From a virus, in the IMG/VR virus record IMGVR_UViG_3300010157_000018, positions 1 to 35,796 of that record: DNA of 35,796 nucleotides; one strand, written 5' to 3'. The position numbers and the translations under genes were made by a program. The notes below the pieces were generated by a model that had not been told where the DNA came from, did no database searches, and was given only the letters and a program-made list of their open reading frames with translations. Positions 7,825 to 16,652 of this stretch are shown here, piece by piece. Numbering within the stretch: the stretch's first letter is position 1; every line of letters begins with the position of its first letter.

Positions 7825-7997
7825 TAAAGGGCGGTACGCCTGATGATAGATACCCATTACCTACTTTTGTTAGGGACTACATGCTGGTTAAAAACTTTGG
7901 ATACACCAAACAGCAAATAGATGAACAGCCTGCCGTTTGGTTGGACTGGATGCTTAATTTGCATGGGCTGTTTTCTGAAGTAGAAAACGGGGACTAA
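7459..7997 (+). CDS. Tail assembly chaperone, long form by -1 frameshift (gpGT-like)
   Basis: Normal reading from 7459 to 7788, then a -1 shift on C-CCA-AAA (7782-7788), so base 7788 is read twice; the new frame runs open to TAA 7995-7997, giving about 179 aa. The extension contains RIRWVIKGGTPDDRYPLPTF and FGYTKQQIDEQPAVWLDWML, closely matching the T-domain pattern I know from actinophage chaperones (WVIKGG-x-PDDRYP). No start codon and ribosome site is needed for this region, which explains the 200-nt stretch between the short form and the tape measure gene. Confidence 0.85.
7782..7788 (+). promoter_or_regulatory. -1 ribosomal slippery site CCCAAAA
   Basis: The heptamer is positioned as C-CCA-AAA in the gpG frame, fulfilling the X-XXY-YYZ rule. 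The -1 frame is open from here through the T-domain. CCCAAAA is among slippery sequences known in phage tail chaperone genes. I did not identify a convincing downstream stimulatory pseudoknot by eye. Confidence 0.8.
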
Positions 7998-8039
7998 CTA
8001 AAGGTAAAATTAGTTATTCTCTAATGTTAGGTTGCTATT

Positions 8040-9953
8040 GTGGCTAATGATGTTCCACCTGTATACATTGAATTCAAGGGCAACATTGAAGGTATCCAGC
8101 AATCTATTAAAGCCATTGAAGGCGAATTAAATAAATTCAAAACCAAAACTAAAGAAGCAGGTAATTCTGGTAAAGAAATGTCTGCCAAAATGGTTGCCGC
8201 TGGTGCTGTCATGGCTAATGTTTTTCAAAAGGTTGCGTCTGAAGTTGGCAAATTTGCTAAAGATACTGTTAGTAAGTTTGGTGAAGTTGCTGGTGAGATC
8301 CGCAAGTTCCAGCGCGTTATTGGTGGTACGGCTGAAGATGTATCTAGGTTACGGTTTGCTGGTAAAGAATTAGGTATAGATAATGAAAAAATGGTTACAG
8401 GTTTCAAAATGCTATCTGTCCATTTGGCTAAAAATGATGATGCCGCTAAACAGTTAGGCATAACTTACCGCGATCAGAATGGGCAGTTGCTGCCTATGAA
8501 AGACATTGTTGCAAACCTGTCTGAACGCTTTAGTAACATGGAACCTGGTGTTAATCGCACTGCGTTAGCGGTTGCCGCGTTTGGGCGTAGCGGTGTAAAC
8601 ATGTTACCTATCTTGGCTAAAGGCAAAGATGGTTTACATGAATTGTATAAAGAGTCAGACAAACTTGGTTTAACTATGTCTGGTAAAGATTTGGAAGCCG
8701 CCAAAAAGTTCACTATGCAACAAAGGTATTTACATGCCGCTGTTGAAGGTGCGCAGGTTGCTATTGGTAGGGCGTTGATGCCTGTGCTTATTCGTATGGC
8801 TAACTGGATCAAAGAACATGTTGTGCCGTGGATACAACACTTTGTTAATGGGCTTACTGGTAAAGATGGTTTGGGTGGCGCGTTAGGTAAAACGGCTGAT
8901 AGTGCGCACAAGTGGGGCGAAAAAATTAGGGGACTAATTCAGTTCGTTAAAGATTTCCGTTACTGGATTATTGTGCTGGGCGGTACTTTAACTGCAGTAT
9001 TTGCGGTCACTAAAATTATTGCTTATGTTGATGGTGTTGTTGCGGCGTTTGCTACTTTGCGTGCGGCGTTGGCTTTGGTGCGTACTTCTTGGTTAGGTGT
9101 TGCGGCGGCTGAAGCGGCGGCGGCTATTGCTGAATCGTTTGTAACTTGGGGCGCAAACATTGCCGCAGGTGCGGCGGCGTTGGCTGTTGCTGGTGTTGGC
9201 TTGATGGGCGTTTATGCCTATGCGCAGAACAACAAAGAACCTGAAACTGTTAAACCTGGTGAACCTGGTTTTGTTGGTCCAGTGTATGACCCTTCTTTAG
9301 TAAAGAAAAAACCAAAACCAAAACCAAAACCAAAACCAAAAGATCAATACGATCCGTTTGCTGTTAAGCCAGTAGTTGCTGTGCCTTTGACTGCGCTACA
9401 AGTTGAATTAAACAAACTGCAAGCAATGCGCGACAAAATAGATACCATAAAATCTAAGTTTGCTTTAGCGTATTCGTATAAAGATACTTTGACTTTTAAG
9501 CAGCGTATTAAAGTTATTGACCCATTTATTGAACAGGCAAAGATGGCTGTAGTGCAAGCGGCGGTAGAAGAAAAGAAAACGCGCGGCACGCAAGCACATC
9601 ACCAGGCTGTAGTTACTTTGAATAAAGCAATACGCGAACAGGCAAGTTTACAAAAAGAAGCAAACAAAGTTATGGCTGATGCGGCTAAAAATGCGCACGA
9701 TACTGCTAAGGCTACGGCTGATGTGAACCGCCAACAAAGCATGTTGAACACCACTATGACCGCTTCTAATTCTTGGCTGGCAGCGCAAGTAAGAACCGCT
9801 GGTGTTTCTTCAGCGCAACAAAATTCTTTTATTGAAGTGCCAGTGATTATTGATGGGCAGACTGTGTTCAGGGCTGTGCAAAAACATTCACTGTTAAATG
9901 ATCGGCGTAATGTTTCTAATGGGTTAGCAAGGTCTGGTAGCACAATTGGCTAG
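8040..9953 (+). CDS. Tape measure protein
   Basis: 637 aa, GTG start at 8040. It is the long helical protein straight after the chaperones. The N-terminal half is coiled-coil (IEGIQQSIKAIEGELNKFKTK) with alternating Gly/Ala-rich helices; residues about 315-330, 345-365 and 385-410 are hydrophobic, Ala/Val-rich membrane-capable segments used for genome passage in other phages. A Lys-Pro tract (KKKPKPKPKPKPK, near nt 9305-9340, encoded by a CCAAAA tandem repeat) separates a second helical part. At about 1.5 angstrom per residue, a general rule for tape measures, it predicts a short tail near 95 nm. Its end overlaps the next gene by 8 nt. Confidence 0.85.
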   Translation: MANDVPPVYIEFKGNIEGIQQSIKAIEGELNKFKTKTKEAGNSGKEMSAKMVAAGAVMANVFQKVASEVGKFAKDTVSKFGEVAGEIRKFQRVIGGTAEDVSRLRFAGKELGIDNEKMVTGFKMLSVHLAKNDDAAKQLGITYRDQNGQLLPMKDIVANLSERFSNMEPGVNRTALAVAAFGRSGVNMLPILAKGKDGLHELYKESDKLGLTMSGKDLEAAKKFTMQQRYLHAAVEGAQVAIGRALMPVLIRMANWIKEHVVPWIQHFVNGLTGKDGLGGALGKTADSAHKWGEKIRGLIQFVKDFRYWIIVLGGTLTAVFAVTKIIAYVDGVVAAFATLRAALALVRTSWLGVAAAEAAAAIAESFVTWGANIAAGAAALAVAGVGLMGVYAYAQNNKEPETVKPGEPGFVGPVYDPSLVKKKPKPKPKPKPKDQYDPFAVKPVVAVPLTALQVELNKLQAMRDKIDTIKSKFALAYSYKDTLTFKQRIKVIDPFIEQAKMAVVQAAVEEKKTRGTQAHHQAVVTLNKAIREQASLQKEANKVMADAAKNAHDTAKATADVNRQQSMLNTTMTASNSWLAAQVRTAGVSSAQQNSFIEVPVIIDGQTVFRAVQKHSLLNDRRNVSNGLARSGSTIG

Positions 9954-12900
9954 GGACATACCTTATGTTGGTATTACTTTGTCACCACAGGTGCAACCTA
10001 ATAGTGCGTGGTACAAATTAGCCAACTCTAAATCTAATGCCACTACCCCGTCTGCACCCACACCTTCTAGTTTGTTTAGCAACATCACTAACCGTACTTA
10101 TTCGTTTCATACCAGGCGTGGGCGTACTTACGAATTGGGGCGTATTGAATCGGGTGAATGTAGGGTACAGGTAAATAATTCAGATAGTTTATTTGATCCT
10201 AATAATACTTCTGGTTTGTTTTATCCTAACTTGTTGCCGTTCAAACCTTTGCAAGTTAATTGTGCGTATCCGATTACGGGCAACATTTTGAATAACACTA
10301 ATTTGTCACCTGTTGGTTCTGTTAATGCGCGTATCAGTGTTGGTGCTAGTGATGCCGATTTTGAATTAGGTATTGTTAATTGGTATGCGCTTAGTGGTTC
10401 GCTTGGCGTGATTGGGGCAAGTGTTTCAGGTGATCAAAGCATGGTGGTTAATGCTAGTAGTGTTGCCGCACTTGATGTACCTGTTGTTGCTGGTAAACAA
10501 ATCACGGTGAGTATGTATCAGCAATACGAATACATTGGTGGTAATGGTGGTAATTTCCAAGTCTATGACGGCGGTTATTATGCTGGAGCGACTGCAACAA
10601 CAACAACAAACTTTATTGATGGTTCGCAAACTTGGATTAGGTTCACCGCTACACTCACACCTAGTTCACCTAAAATAACTATTTTAATAAATCAAAATAA
10701 TGTGTCTTCTAATTCTTATGTAGATGCGGTGCAGGTTGAGTTTGGATCTAGTGCCAGTGCGTTTAGTACCACGGGTAGTACCATCTACAATTTGTTTAAC
10801 GGGTTTGTTGAACGCTACCCACAAAGTTATCAAGCACCTAACCGTGGTGAAGCAAACATTGTTGCCACTGATGCTATTGCTTCCATGTCGCAAATACAGA
10901 TGGCTAACTTGTATCAGTCTTACTTGTTGCAAGATCCTAGTGAAGCGTTGTATTACTATCCTTTGAATGAACCTGCAGGTTCTACCAGCGCATCTAACGC
11001 TAGTTTGTATAACCAACTGCCATTGAATTTACAAACTTTTGTGCAGCCTACTAATGTTGTTTTTGCTGATGAATTGGCTGTTGCTGGTGTGCCTGGCGCG
11101 GCAACTACTGGCGCAACTTTTTTTAACATTAACGCCCCTAGCGATTTCCCAGCCATAGGCACATACCTATCTAACAAATCTGTGCAAGATGTTTCATTTG
11201 CTTCTAGTCAAACCTACACATTCAACATGTGGCTTAAAGCCAGTGGCACTAATAATCAAATCTATTTTATGTGTAACTACAGTGGTGCGGCTAACACCGC
11301 TAATGAAGATTTTAGTTTTGGTATTGGTACTAATAGTGCTGGTAAGTTGTGTGTGCGTGTGCTTGCCTATGATGTTGTTTATGGTGATCAGTATTTAGCG
11401 GTGCAACCTACTGCGCTGGATACAACTAACTGGCATTTGGTTAGTATGAAAGTTACTTATGCTGGTGGTAACACTTACAACTTTACTTTAACTGTTGATG
11501 GTGTTGTTACTACTGGCACTATCACTAATGCTATTGCGAAGGCTGTAGTAAAGAATTTTATTGTTGGTGGTGCTTATGCAACTGTTGGGGCTAACACTGT
11601 CGGCACAAGTGTGGCGCATGTTTCTATTCATAGGGGCGCAGTAACTTATCAGGATTACCATGCCACTGGTGCTTACGCCCAATACACAGACAGTAGTGTG
11701 GCTGAACAAACAGGTACAAGGTTTGCTAACACAATGGCTAACTACAGTGGTTTCAAATACTTACCAACATTTAATGATCTTGGCGTTTCACAAATGCAAG
11801 CATTCACACCAACTGGCACAACGGTTACTGACTACATACAAACCATTGCTGATACTGAAGGTGGTGAATGGTATGTAGATGGTGACGGTTATGTGACTTT
11901 CAAAGACCGTGATGCGCGGTTAAAGAAACTTGTACCTAAAGTTACCTTTGGTGATGGTGCTGGTGAAACCGCGTATCAGGGTGGGGATGTTGTCATTAAC
12001 TATGATCCCACATACATTTTTAATGACATTGTGGTGAACCGTAATGGTGGGGTAACTGTACCTGCGCAAGACCAAACCAGTGTTGCTAACTATTTCCCAC
12101 GATCTTACACGCGCACTATTTACAATGGTGCGGATGCTGAAGCGGTAGATGCCGCATACTTTTTGTTGTCGCGGTATAAAGATCCTGTGGCACGCGTTGA
12201 AACAATAGTTTTGACACCTGCGCGTAACCCTTCTATTTGGGCTGTGGCGTTAGGTTTAGAAATTGGTGACTTGGTTAGGTTTAAGAAACGCCCGTTAGGT
12301 GGCGTGCCTATTAGCCTGGACTGTTTCATTGAACGGGTTGAACATTCTTTTGATGCGCAAACTGCAGACTGGATTACCACAGTTACCTTGTCACCTGTGT
12401 TTAGGTATTACTGGAATTTGTCGGGGCTTAAAGTGGTTTCTAGTAGCGGCAGTGGTACTAATAGTTTGGAAGTAGTTAAGGGTACTGCGCTTGCTAATTC
12501 GCGTGACATTGTTGCAGGGCAATTGATGCAAGGGCTTGATAACAACATGCCAGAAAACTGTATTGCTGTTGTATCGGGTACACCTACTGAAACTTCAACT
12601 AGGGTAACTATCCCATTAAGTCTTATTGGTTATCTTTACACCAGTGGCACAACAGTAAAATCTTCTACATTGTCTGCCAGCATTTTGATGGACACCACCA
12701 CCACTTGTGCTTTGGCTAACGCTAATCTTGCAGGCACTTCAGGTAACTATGTTATTGATGGTGAAATTGTTACTGGTTCTGTTAGTGGATCTACTTTAAC
12801 TATCACTGCGCGTGCGCAAAATGGAACAAAACAAACCACTGCGGGTACTGATAGCACTGGTGCTGGTTCGTATTCTCATTACACAGGCGCAACCATTTAC

Positions 12901-13584
12901 TACATTGATGGCACAAACATTACACCATCAGGTGCTTGGACTGAAATACTGCCAAATCAAATAACACAAATACCTTACGCATTAGACACAACAAACCGTA
13001 CTGCGTTTTCTACACTTGGATCTTGGTACAACACATTAAACACAGGTAGTTACACAACATCATCTGGCACAGTTAAGTATTCAACCTTCACGGTAAACCC
13101 TTTAACTGATGTAATCAATTACCCACAGTCTGACATTGCTGTTGGTCAAATACTTAGCGTTGTTAATGCTAGCAATGTTGCTGAATCTATCGCTGTCGTT
13201 CAAGTGCCGCCACCATTTAACAATGGTACTTGGAATGTTTTGGGCTACAAAGTAACTAAGGGTTCACAAACTTTGTCTGCAAATGTGGGTATTGATGCCA
13301 CAACTATTACTACCAGTAGCGCAGTCACTGCTTCAGCAATTGTTGTAGGTAATGAGTTTATGACTGTTACTGCAGGATCTGGCACAACTTCTTTAACTGT
13401 CACCAGGGGTACGCCTAATTTAACTACATGGGGTGTGCTGGGTCAGTCACCGCATTACACAGGTGATGCTGTCTATGTAGTTACTAACGCTGGGTGTAGT
13501 GGCACTTATGTGGTGGGGTCTGCGATAATTGAAGGATACAACACAACAACTGTCACTAATGGATCGGCAAGGTTAGGTTACTAA
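9946..13584 (+). CDS. Large tail hub/tip protein with inserted carbohydrate-binding-like domains
   Basis: 1212 aa, TTG start at 9946 inside the tape measure end. Domain reading: residues 50-115 have the pattern RGRTYELGRIESGE...NNSDSLFDPNN, typical of the base of actinophage distal tail proteins. About 125-275 is a jelly-roll-like module (DADFELGIVNWYALSG ... VDAVQVEFGSSASAF), and about 335-580 is a LamG/concanavalin-like domain (YYYPLNEPAGS, TFNMWLKASGT, WHLVSMKVTY, FTLTVDGV). About 600-830 is a baseplate-hub-like part (GEWYVDGDGYVTFKDRDARL, VVNRNGGVTVPAQDQTS). The C-terminal third carries two divergent beta repeats, each ending near SHYTG/PHYTGDAVYYV-like. It probably combines Dit/Tal-type structural roles with glycan recognition at the tail tip. 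Confidence 0.75.
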   Translation: MARDIPYVGITLSPQVQPNSAWYKLANSKSNATTPSAPTPSSLFSNITNRTYSFHTRRGRTYELGRIESGECRVQVNNSDSLFDPNNTSGLFYPNLLPFKPLQVNCAYPITGNILNNTNLSPVGSVNARISVGASDADFELGIVNWYALSGSLGVIGASVSGDQSMVVNASSVAALDVPVVAGKQITVSMYQQYEYIGGNGGNFQVYDGGYYAGATATTTTNFIDGSQTWIRFTATLTPSSPKITILINQNNVSSNSYVDAVQVEFGSSASAFSTTGSTIYNLFNGFVERYPQSYQAPNRGEANIVATDAIASMSQIQMANLYQSYLLQDPSEALYYYPLNEPAGSTSASNASLYNQLPLNLQTFVQPTNVVFADELAVAGVPGAATTGATFFNINAPSDFPAIGTYLSNKSVQDVSFASSQTYTFNMWLKASGTNNQIYFMCNYSGAANTANEDFSFGIGTNSAGKLCVRVLAYDVVYGDQYLAVQPTALDTTNWHLVSMKVTYAGGNTYNFTLTVDGVVTTGTITNAIAKAVVKNFIVGGAYATVGANTVGTSVAHVSIHRGAVTYQDYHATGAYAQYTDSSVAEQTGTRFANTMANYSGFKYLPTFNDLGVSQMQAFTPTGTTVTDYIQTIADTEGGEWYVDGDGYVTFKDRDARLKKLVPKVTFGDGAGETAYQGGDVVINYDPTYIFNDIVVNRNGGVTVPAQDQTSVANYFPRSYTRTIYNGADAEAVDAAYFLLSRYKDPVARVETIVLTPARNPSIWAVALGLEIGDLVRFKKRPLGGVPISLDCFIERVEHSFDAQTADWITTVTLSPVFRYYWNLSGLKVVSSSGSGTNSLEVVKGTALANSRDIVAGQLMQGLDNNMPENCIAVVSGTPTETSTRVTIPLSLIGYLYTSGTTVKSSTLSASILMDTTTTCALANANLAGTSGNYVIDGEIVTGSVSGSTLTITARAQNGTKQTTAGTDSTGAGSYSHYTGATIYYIDGTNITPSGAWTEILPNQITQIPYALDTTNRTAFSTLGSWYNTLNTGSYTTSSGTVKYSTFTVNPLTDVINYPQSDIAVGQILSVVNASNVAESIAVVQVPPPFNNGTWNVLGYKVTKGSQTLSANVGIDATTITTSSAVTASAIVVGNEFMTVTAGSGTTSLTVTRGTPNLTTWGVLGQSPHYTGDAVYVVTNAGCSGTYVVGSAIIEGYNTTTVTNGSARLGY

Positions 13585-14120
13585 TGATCATTCCAAGTAC
13601 CCGTATTTTTACGGCTGGTGAAATTGAAACAGGCGCATACCTGAATAGTGCTGTAACTAATTTGGGTAACTTTATGTTGGGTAAACCTATTACTGTTTTG
13701 CGCCAAAGTTCTGTGCAGTCACCACAATTTACTGCTTCTACTTTCACTGCCCTTAACTGGAATGTGGCAGATGTGAACCGTGATAACAACTGGGCTAGTG
13801 GTACGCCTAGTGTCTGGACTTGTAACACTGCAGGCTGGTATCGGTTCGCTGGTCAAACTTCTTTCAGTTCTGTGGCTACTACTGTGGCTGATAGGCGCAA
13901 TGCGTGGTACAAAAATGGTACATCTTTAACCACAGGTACTACTTTAGATCGTGTTTCATTGACTAGCCAGACTGCCACATTACCTGCGCAGGCTGTGTTG
14001 GTTTACATGAATGCTGGTGACACTATGGATTTACGCGCATACACTAGCGGTACGGGCTACACCACTTCTGTGGGTACAGGGTTTGCTTCTTTCATGTCTG
14101 CGGAATGGGTCAGTTTGTAA
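13584..14120 (+). CDS. C1q/TNF-like virion protein, probable receptor-binding or minor tail
   Basis: 178 aa, TAATG-coupled to the hub gene. After a short N-terminal arm (PSTRIFTAGEIETGAYLNSAVTNLGNFMLGKP), the rest has the strand order and motifs of C1q-like trimeric jelly rolls: WTCNTAGWYRFAGQTSF, DRRNAWYKNGT, LPAQAVLVYMNAGDTMDLRAYTSG, and a terminal FASFMSAEWVSL. Such domains often end minor tail proteins and bind the host surface. The N-terminal arm would dock it to the hub. Confidence 0.7.
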   Translation: MIIPSTRIFTAGEIETGAYLNSAVTNLGNFMLGKPITVLRQSSVQSPQFTASTFTALNWNVADVNRDNNWASGTPSVWTCNTAGWYRFAGQTSFSSVATTVADRRNAWYKNGTSLTTGTTLDRVSLTSQTATLPAQAVLVYMNAGDTMDLRAYTSGTGYTTSVGTGFASFMSAEWVSL

Positions 14121-14428
14121 TGTTTGAATTGGGTGTTGCCGCTAACATTGCACAAATTGCATCTGTTGTTGTGCCTTGTGGTGTTGCCGTTTATGGCATT
14201 TGGCGCAGGGTAGATAAACGCCAAACAAAACTTGAAATAGATTTAGTGCGCGTGGGTGACAAACTAGATTTTATTGTTAAACAGTTTGGCAATAATGGTG
14301 GCGGTTTACGGCAGGCAGTTAATGAATTAACTGAAAAAATTATGCACATTGAAGATCGCCAAATTCAAATAGGGGATAAAGTTGCCCGTTTGGATGGCAA
14401 GTTTGAACAGCACATTGTAGAAAACTAA
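14120..14428 (+). CDS. Membrane-anchored coiled-coil protein in the lysis region (102 aa)
   Basis: Start placed at ATG 14120, which overlaps the previous stop as TAATG, the coupling used throughout this block; an in-frame ATG at 14105 would overlap by 16 nt. Residues 3-26 form a transmembrane helix (VAANIAQIASVVVPCGVAVYG), followed by basic residues and a long amphipathic coiled coil. It resembles the DUF2746-type proteins found beside endolysin genes of actinophages. A spanin-, holin- or lysis-regulator role is possible but not shown. Confidence 0.6.
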   Translation: MFELGVAANIAQIASVVVPCGVAVYGIWRRVDKRQTKLEIDLVRVGDKLDFIVKQFGNNGGGLRQAVNELTEKIMHIEDRQIQIGDKVARLDGKFEQHIVEN

Positions 14429-14432
14429 TGCT

Positions 14433-14510
14433 GTGTGGTTTACACTTGGACTACTAGCATTCAGTTTGTTTGTTTTATTCTGGTATGCGTTCACGGATCG
14501 TAGGGACTAA
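14433..14510 (+). CDS. Tiny transmembrane protein (25 aa), possible lysis accessory
   Basis: GTG at 14433 lies 5 nt after the preceding stop and the TAA (14508-14510) abuts the endolysin ATG, so the frame exactly fills the gap. The product is a single hydrophobic helix (WFTLGLLAFSLFVLFWYAF) followed by TDRRD, so an N-out or N-in anchor with a charged tail. No strong ribosome site; re-initiation after the upstream stop is needed. Could be a small holin-like peptide. Confidence 0.5.
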   Translation: MWFTLGLLAFSLFVLFWYAFTDRRD

Positions 14511-14927
14511 ATGGTTATTAGTAAATTTACGGGGCTTCAGGCTTACGCACATTTGAAACACATGATGCTTACGCATGTTAGTGGCGTGCAGGGGCGTTGC
14601 CACGCTACCTGTCAGAACGCGTGGGGGCTGCCTGTTAAGTATGCTTCAGCGTTGGATGCGTGGAATCATGTACCTGCTAAGGCACGCCACACAGATGCAA
14701 GCAAAGCACCAGTTGGTGCGCCACATTTTTTTGATGGTGGACTTTATGGGCATGTGGTTTTGCAGTCAGGCAAGAAGGGCATTGTTATTGGTACTGATGC
14801 GCCAACAAATAATTATGTTGGTGAAGTTTCTTTAACCTGGTTTGCAAAGCATTGGGGTAAAAAGTATTTAGGCTGGGCAAGTGTTTACAATGATGTTCAA
14901 CTACAACTGAAAGACATGCCAAAGTAA
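14511..14927 (+). CDS. Endolysin, NlpC/P60- or CHAP-like peptidase
   Basis: 138 aa. A papain-like Cys/His pair is visible: Cys30 in RCHATCQNAWGLP (spacing Cys to Trp-Gly as in C-LKFVRDAWG of related actinophage lysins) and His81 in GGLYGHVVLQSG. The linking region ASALDAWNHVPAKARH and the C-terminal KKYLGWASVYNDV match the shape of small actinophage endolysins that cleave peptide bonds in peptidoglycan. No separate cell-wall-binding domain and no signal peptide, so release depends on the holin encoded next (TAATG overlap). Confidence 0.75.
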   Translation: MVISKFTGLQAYAHLKHMMLTHVSGVQGRCHATCQNAWGLPVKYASALDAWNHVPAKARHTDASKAPVGAPHFFDGGLYGHVVLQSGKKGIVIGTDAPTNNYVGEVSLTWFAKHWGKKYLGWASVYNDVQLQLKDMPK

Positions 14928-15166
14928 TGACAAAACAAAAAGCATTAGGTTTACTTCAGCACTACGCATACGCGGCTGTGTCTGGTGTTGTCGCGGCGTA
15001 TGTTGCTGGGTATCACACACCTAAAGATTTAGGTATTGCTGTGGTGGCGGCTATTGTTGCGCCTATCTTGGTTGCCCTTGATCCTACTAACGCTTTGGTG
15101 GGTATTCATTCTGCGCCTGACATTGTAAAAATTGGTGCTGAAGCAGGGTTGAAGAACACTAAATAA
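14927..15166 (+). CDS. Holin
   Basis: 79 aa, coupled to the endolysin by TAATG. Two transmembrane segments are evident, residues about 12-29 (YAYAAVSGVVAAYVAGY) and 35-51 (LGIAVVAAIVAPILVAL), with a short charged turn between and a soluble tail. This matches a common actinophage holin type with a conserved VAPxLxALDP-like second helix. It would permeabilise the membrane and let the endolysin reach the wall. Confidence 0.8.
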   Translation: MTKQKALGLLQHYAYAAVSGVVAAYVAGYHTPKDLGIAVVAAIVAPILVALDPTNALVGIHSAPDIVKIGAEAGLKNTK

Positions 15167-15216
15167 TTAGTCCACAAGTTGCACTATTGTTACAGGTGTG
15201 ACGGAAGGGGACACTC

Positions 15217-15414
15217 ATGCCACCTATTTGCGGTATCGCTAAAGTTTTGCATGTCATGCCTGAAGAAGATGTGCGTGCATTGTTAGCATTATTGGCTGCG
15301 CCTATTGCTGCTTCTGCAGTGTCTAGGGAATTGGAAGCGGCTGGTTACAAAACTTCTTACCAAATTGTGTACCGACACAGAACCCAAACCTGTAGTTGTG
15401 ATGCTAATGACTAA
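15217..15414 (+). CDS. Small helix-turn-helix-like protein (65 aa)
   Basis: ATG 15217 has a good site (CGGAAGGGG) upstream. The first half is helical (EEDVRALLALLAAPIAASAVSRELEAAG); the second half reads YKTSYQIVYRHRTQTCSC. It resembles small actinophage proteins with the pattern A-x-SRxLxxxGxxxSxxTVxRHRxxxCxC, which look like DNA-binding modules with two end cysteines. It overlaps the phosphoesterase start. No known role; a regulatory or recruiting function for the next gene is a guess. Confidence 0.6.
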   Translation: MPPICGIAKVLHVMPEEDVRALLALLAAPIAASAVSRELEAAGYKTSYQIVYRHRTQTCSCDAND

Positions 15415-16600
15415 TTTCAGTAAACGCGTAGACAAACTATTAGCAACTGTTGAACAAGATGGTATGCCTACATCTGTACCAGTGGCTAAAGGTAAAGGTG
15501 AGTCTGGATCTGTTTGGAAACCAGGGGTTACTTTTGATGGGCATGAAGGTGAGATCACAACAAAGCCACGCACCAGCCCTGTAGGTAATTGGGATGAAGA
15601 ATTAAAAGCGTGGGGTTTTGATCCTGCCCTGTTTGAAGTTGTTGAACCTGTACGGTTTAGCACTTGGCAGACTTATGATGAACGCCAACTGTGGGCTTAC
15701 AAAGCCACTATCAAATCAAAGTCTGGTTTGTCTGTCACAGAATTAGATGCTTTGACTGCGCCCGTGAAGCGTGACCGTAGGAAGCCCGTAAAGCCACACA
15801 CAGGCACGCACACGCTAGTTGTGCCGTTAGGTGATTGGCAGATAGGTAAAGCAGATGGTGACGGTCTAGAAGGCACTGTGGCGCGTATTGAAGCATCTAT
15901 TACTTCTGTGCTGGATCGCGTGAAAGTTCTTAGGGCTATGGGCTACGACATAGGCGGTTTGTTGGTTTGTTCCCTGGGTGATCTTGGTGAAGGTTGCAAG
16001 GGACATTACGAACAACAAACATTCAATGTTGAATTAGATAGGCGTGACCAAAACAAAGTTGTGCGCAGGTTAGCCCGTAACTATTTGATGGCACTTGCAC
16101 CAGAGTTTGAACGGGTAACTGTTGCGGCGGTTGCAGGTAATCATGGCGAAAACAGAAACAACGGTAAATCTTTTACTAGCAACAACGACAATGATGATGT
16201 TGCTGTGTGGGAATCGGTAGCAGAAACTTTAAGTGTGCGCCCTGAATTGTATGGACACATTAAGTGGGTGCTACCCACAGAAGAATTAAGTGTAAGTGTG
16301 CAGGTGGGTAAACAAGTTATCGGGTTAGCACACGGGCATCAGGCGCGGTCAGGTGATGTGGGCAAATGGTGGGCTGGGCAAACTCTCGCAGGTTTGAATA
16401 CTGCTAGTGCAACCATGCTTCTTACTGGACACTTTCACCACTTTGTTTGTAAAGAAGTTGCTAAGGGTAAGTGGCACATTCAAGTGCCTGCGCAGGATGG
16501 CGGCAGCAATTGGTTTTCTGAAACCACTAGCAATAGTTCTACTGGTCAGGTTTGTTTCTTGTTGTCTGATAGTGGCTGGTCTGAATTGGCAATTGTGTAA
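15401..16600 (+). CDS. Calcineurin-like metallophosphoesterase
   Basis: 399 aa from ATG 15401 (ATG 15407 is an equally good start). Metal-binding motifs of the family are present in order: GDWQIGK (144-150), LGDLGEG (192-198), AGNHGE (245-250), AHGH (310-313) and TGHFHH (342-347). The N-terminal 130 residues are a separate region rich in Trp and charged residues. Phage members often sit near replication or lysis genes and are annotated as DNA repair exonuclease-like, but substrate cannot be read from sequence. It ends the late operon just before a strong terminator. Confidence 0.8.
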   Translation: MLMTNFSKRVDKLLATVEQDGMPTSVPVAKGKGESGSVWKPGVTFDGHEGEITTKPRTSPVGNWDEELKAWGFDPALFEVVEPVRFSTWQTYDERQLWAYKATIKSKSGLSVTELDALTAPVKRDRRKPVKPHTGTHTLVVPLGDWQIGKADGDGLEGTVARIEASITSVLDRVKVLRAMGYDIGGLLVCSLGDLGEGCKGHYEQQTFNVELDRRDQNKVVRRLARNYLMALAPEFERVTVAAVAGNHGENRNNGKSFTSNNDNDDVAVWESVAETLSVRPELYGHIKWVLPTEELSVSVQVGKQVIGLAHGHQARSGDVGKWWAGQTLAGLNTASATMLLTGHFHHFVCKEVAKGKWHIQVPAQDGGSNWFSETTSNSSTGQVCFLLSDSGWSELAIV

Positions 16601-16603
16601 ATG

Positions 16604-16643
16604 TTAAAACCCCTGGATCGGGGAAGTGATCCAGGGGTTTTAA
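16604..16643. terminator. Bidirectional intrinsic terminator
   Basis: A perfect 16-bp inverted repeat (16604-16619 with 16628-16643) with an 8-nt loop lies between two convergent genes. The stem has A4 at one end and T4 at the other, so each strand gives GC-rich stem plus U-tract (TTTTAAGTTTCTTTGTT downstream on the plus strand). It separates the late rightward operon from the leftward block. Confidence 0.9.
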
Positions 16644-16652
16644 GTTTCTTTG

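Noticed and set aside
9300-9345. CCAAAA tandem repeat as a CRISPR or origin iteron
   Set aside because: It encodes the Lys-Pro linker of the tape measure in frame; too short and uniform for either.
14575-14835. 86-aa plus-strand frame inside the endolysin
   Set aside because: It overlaps the endolysin in another frame with no ribosome site and no recognisable motif.
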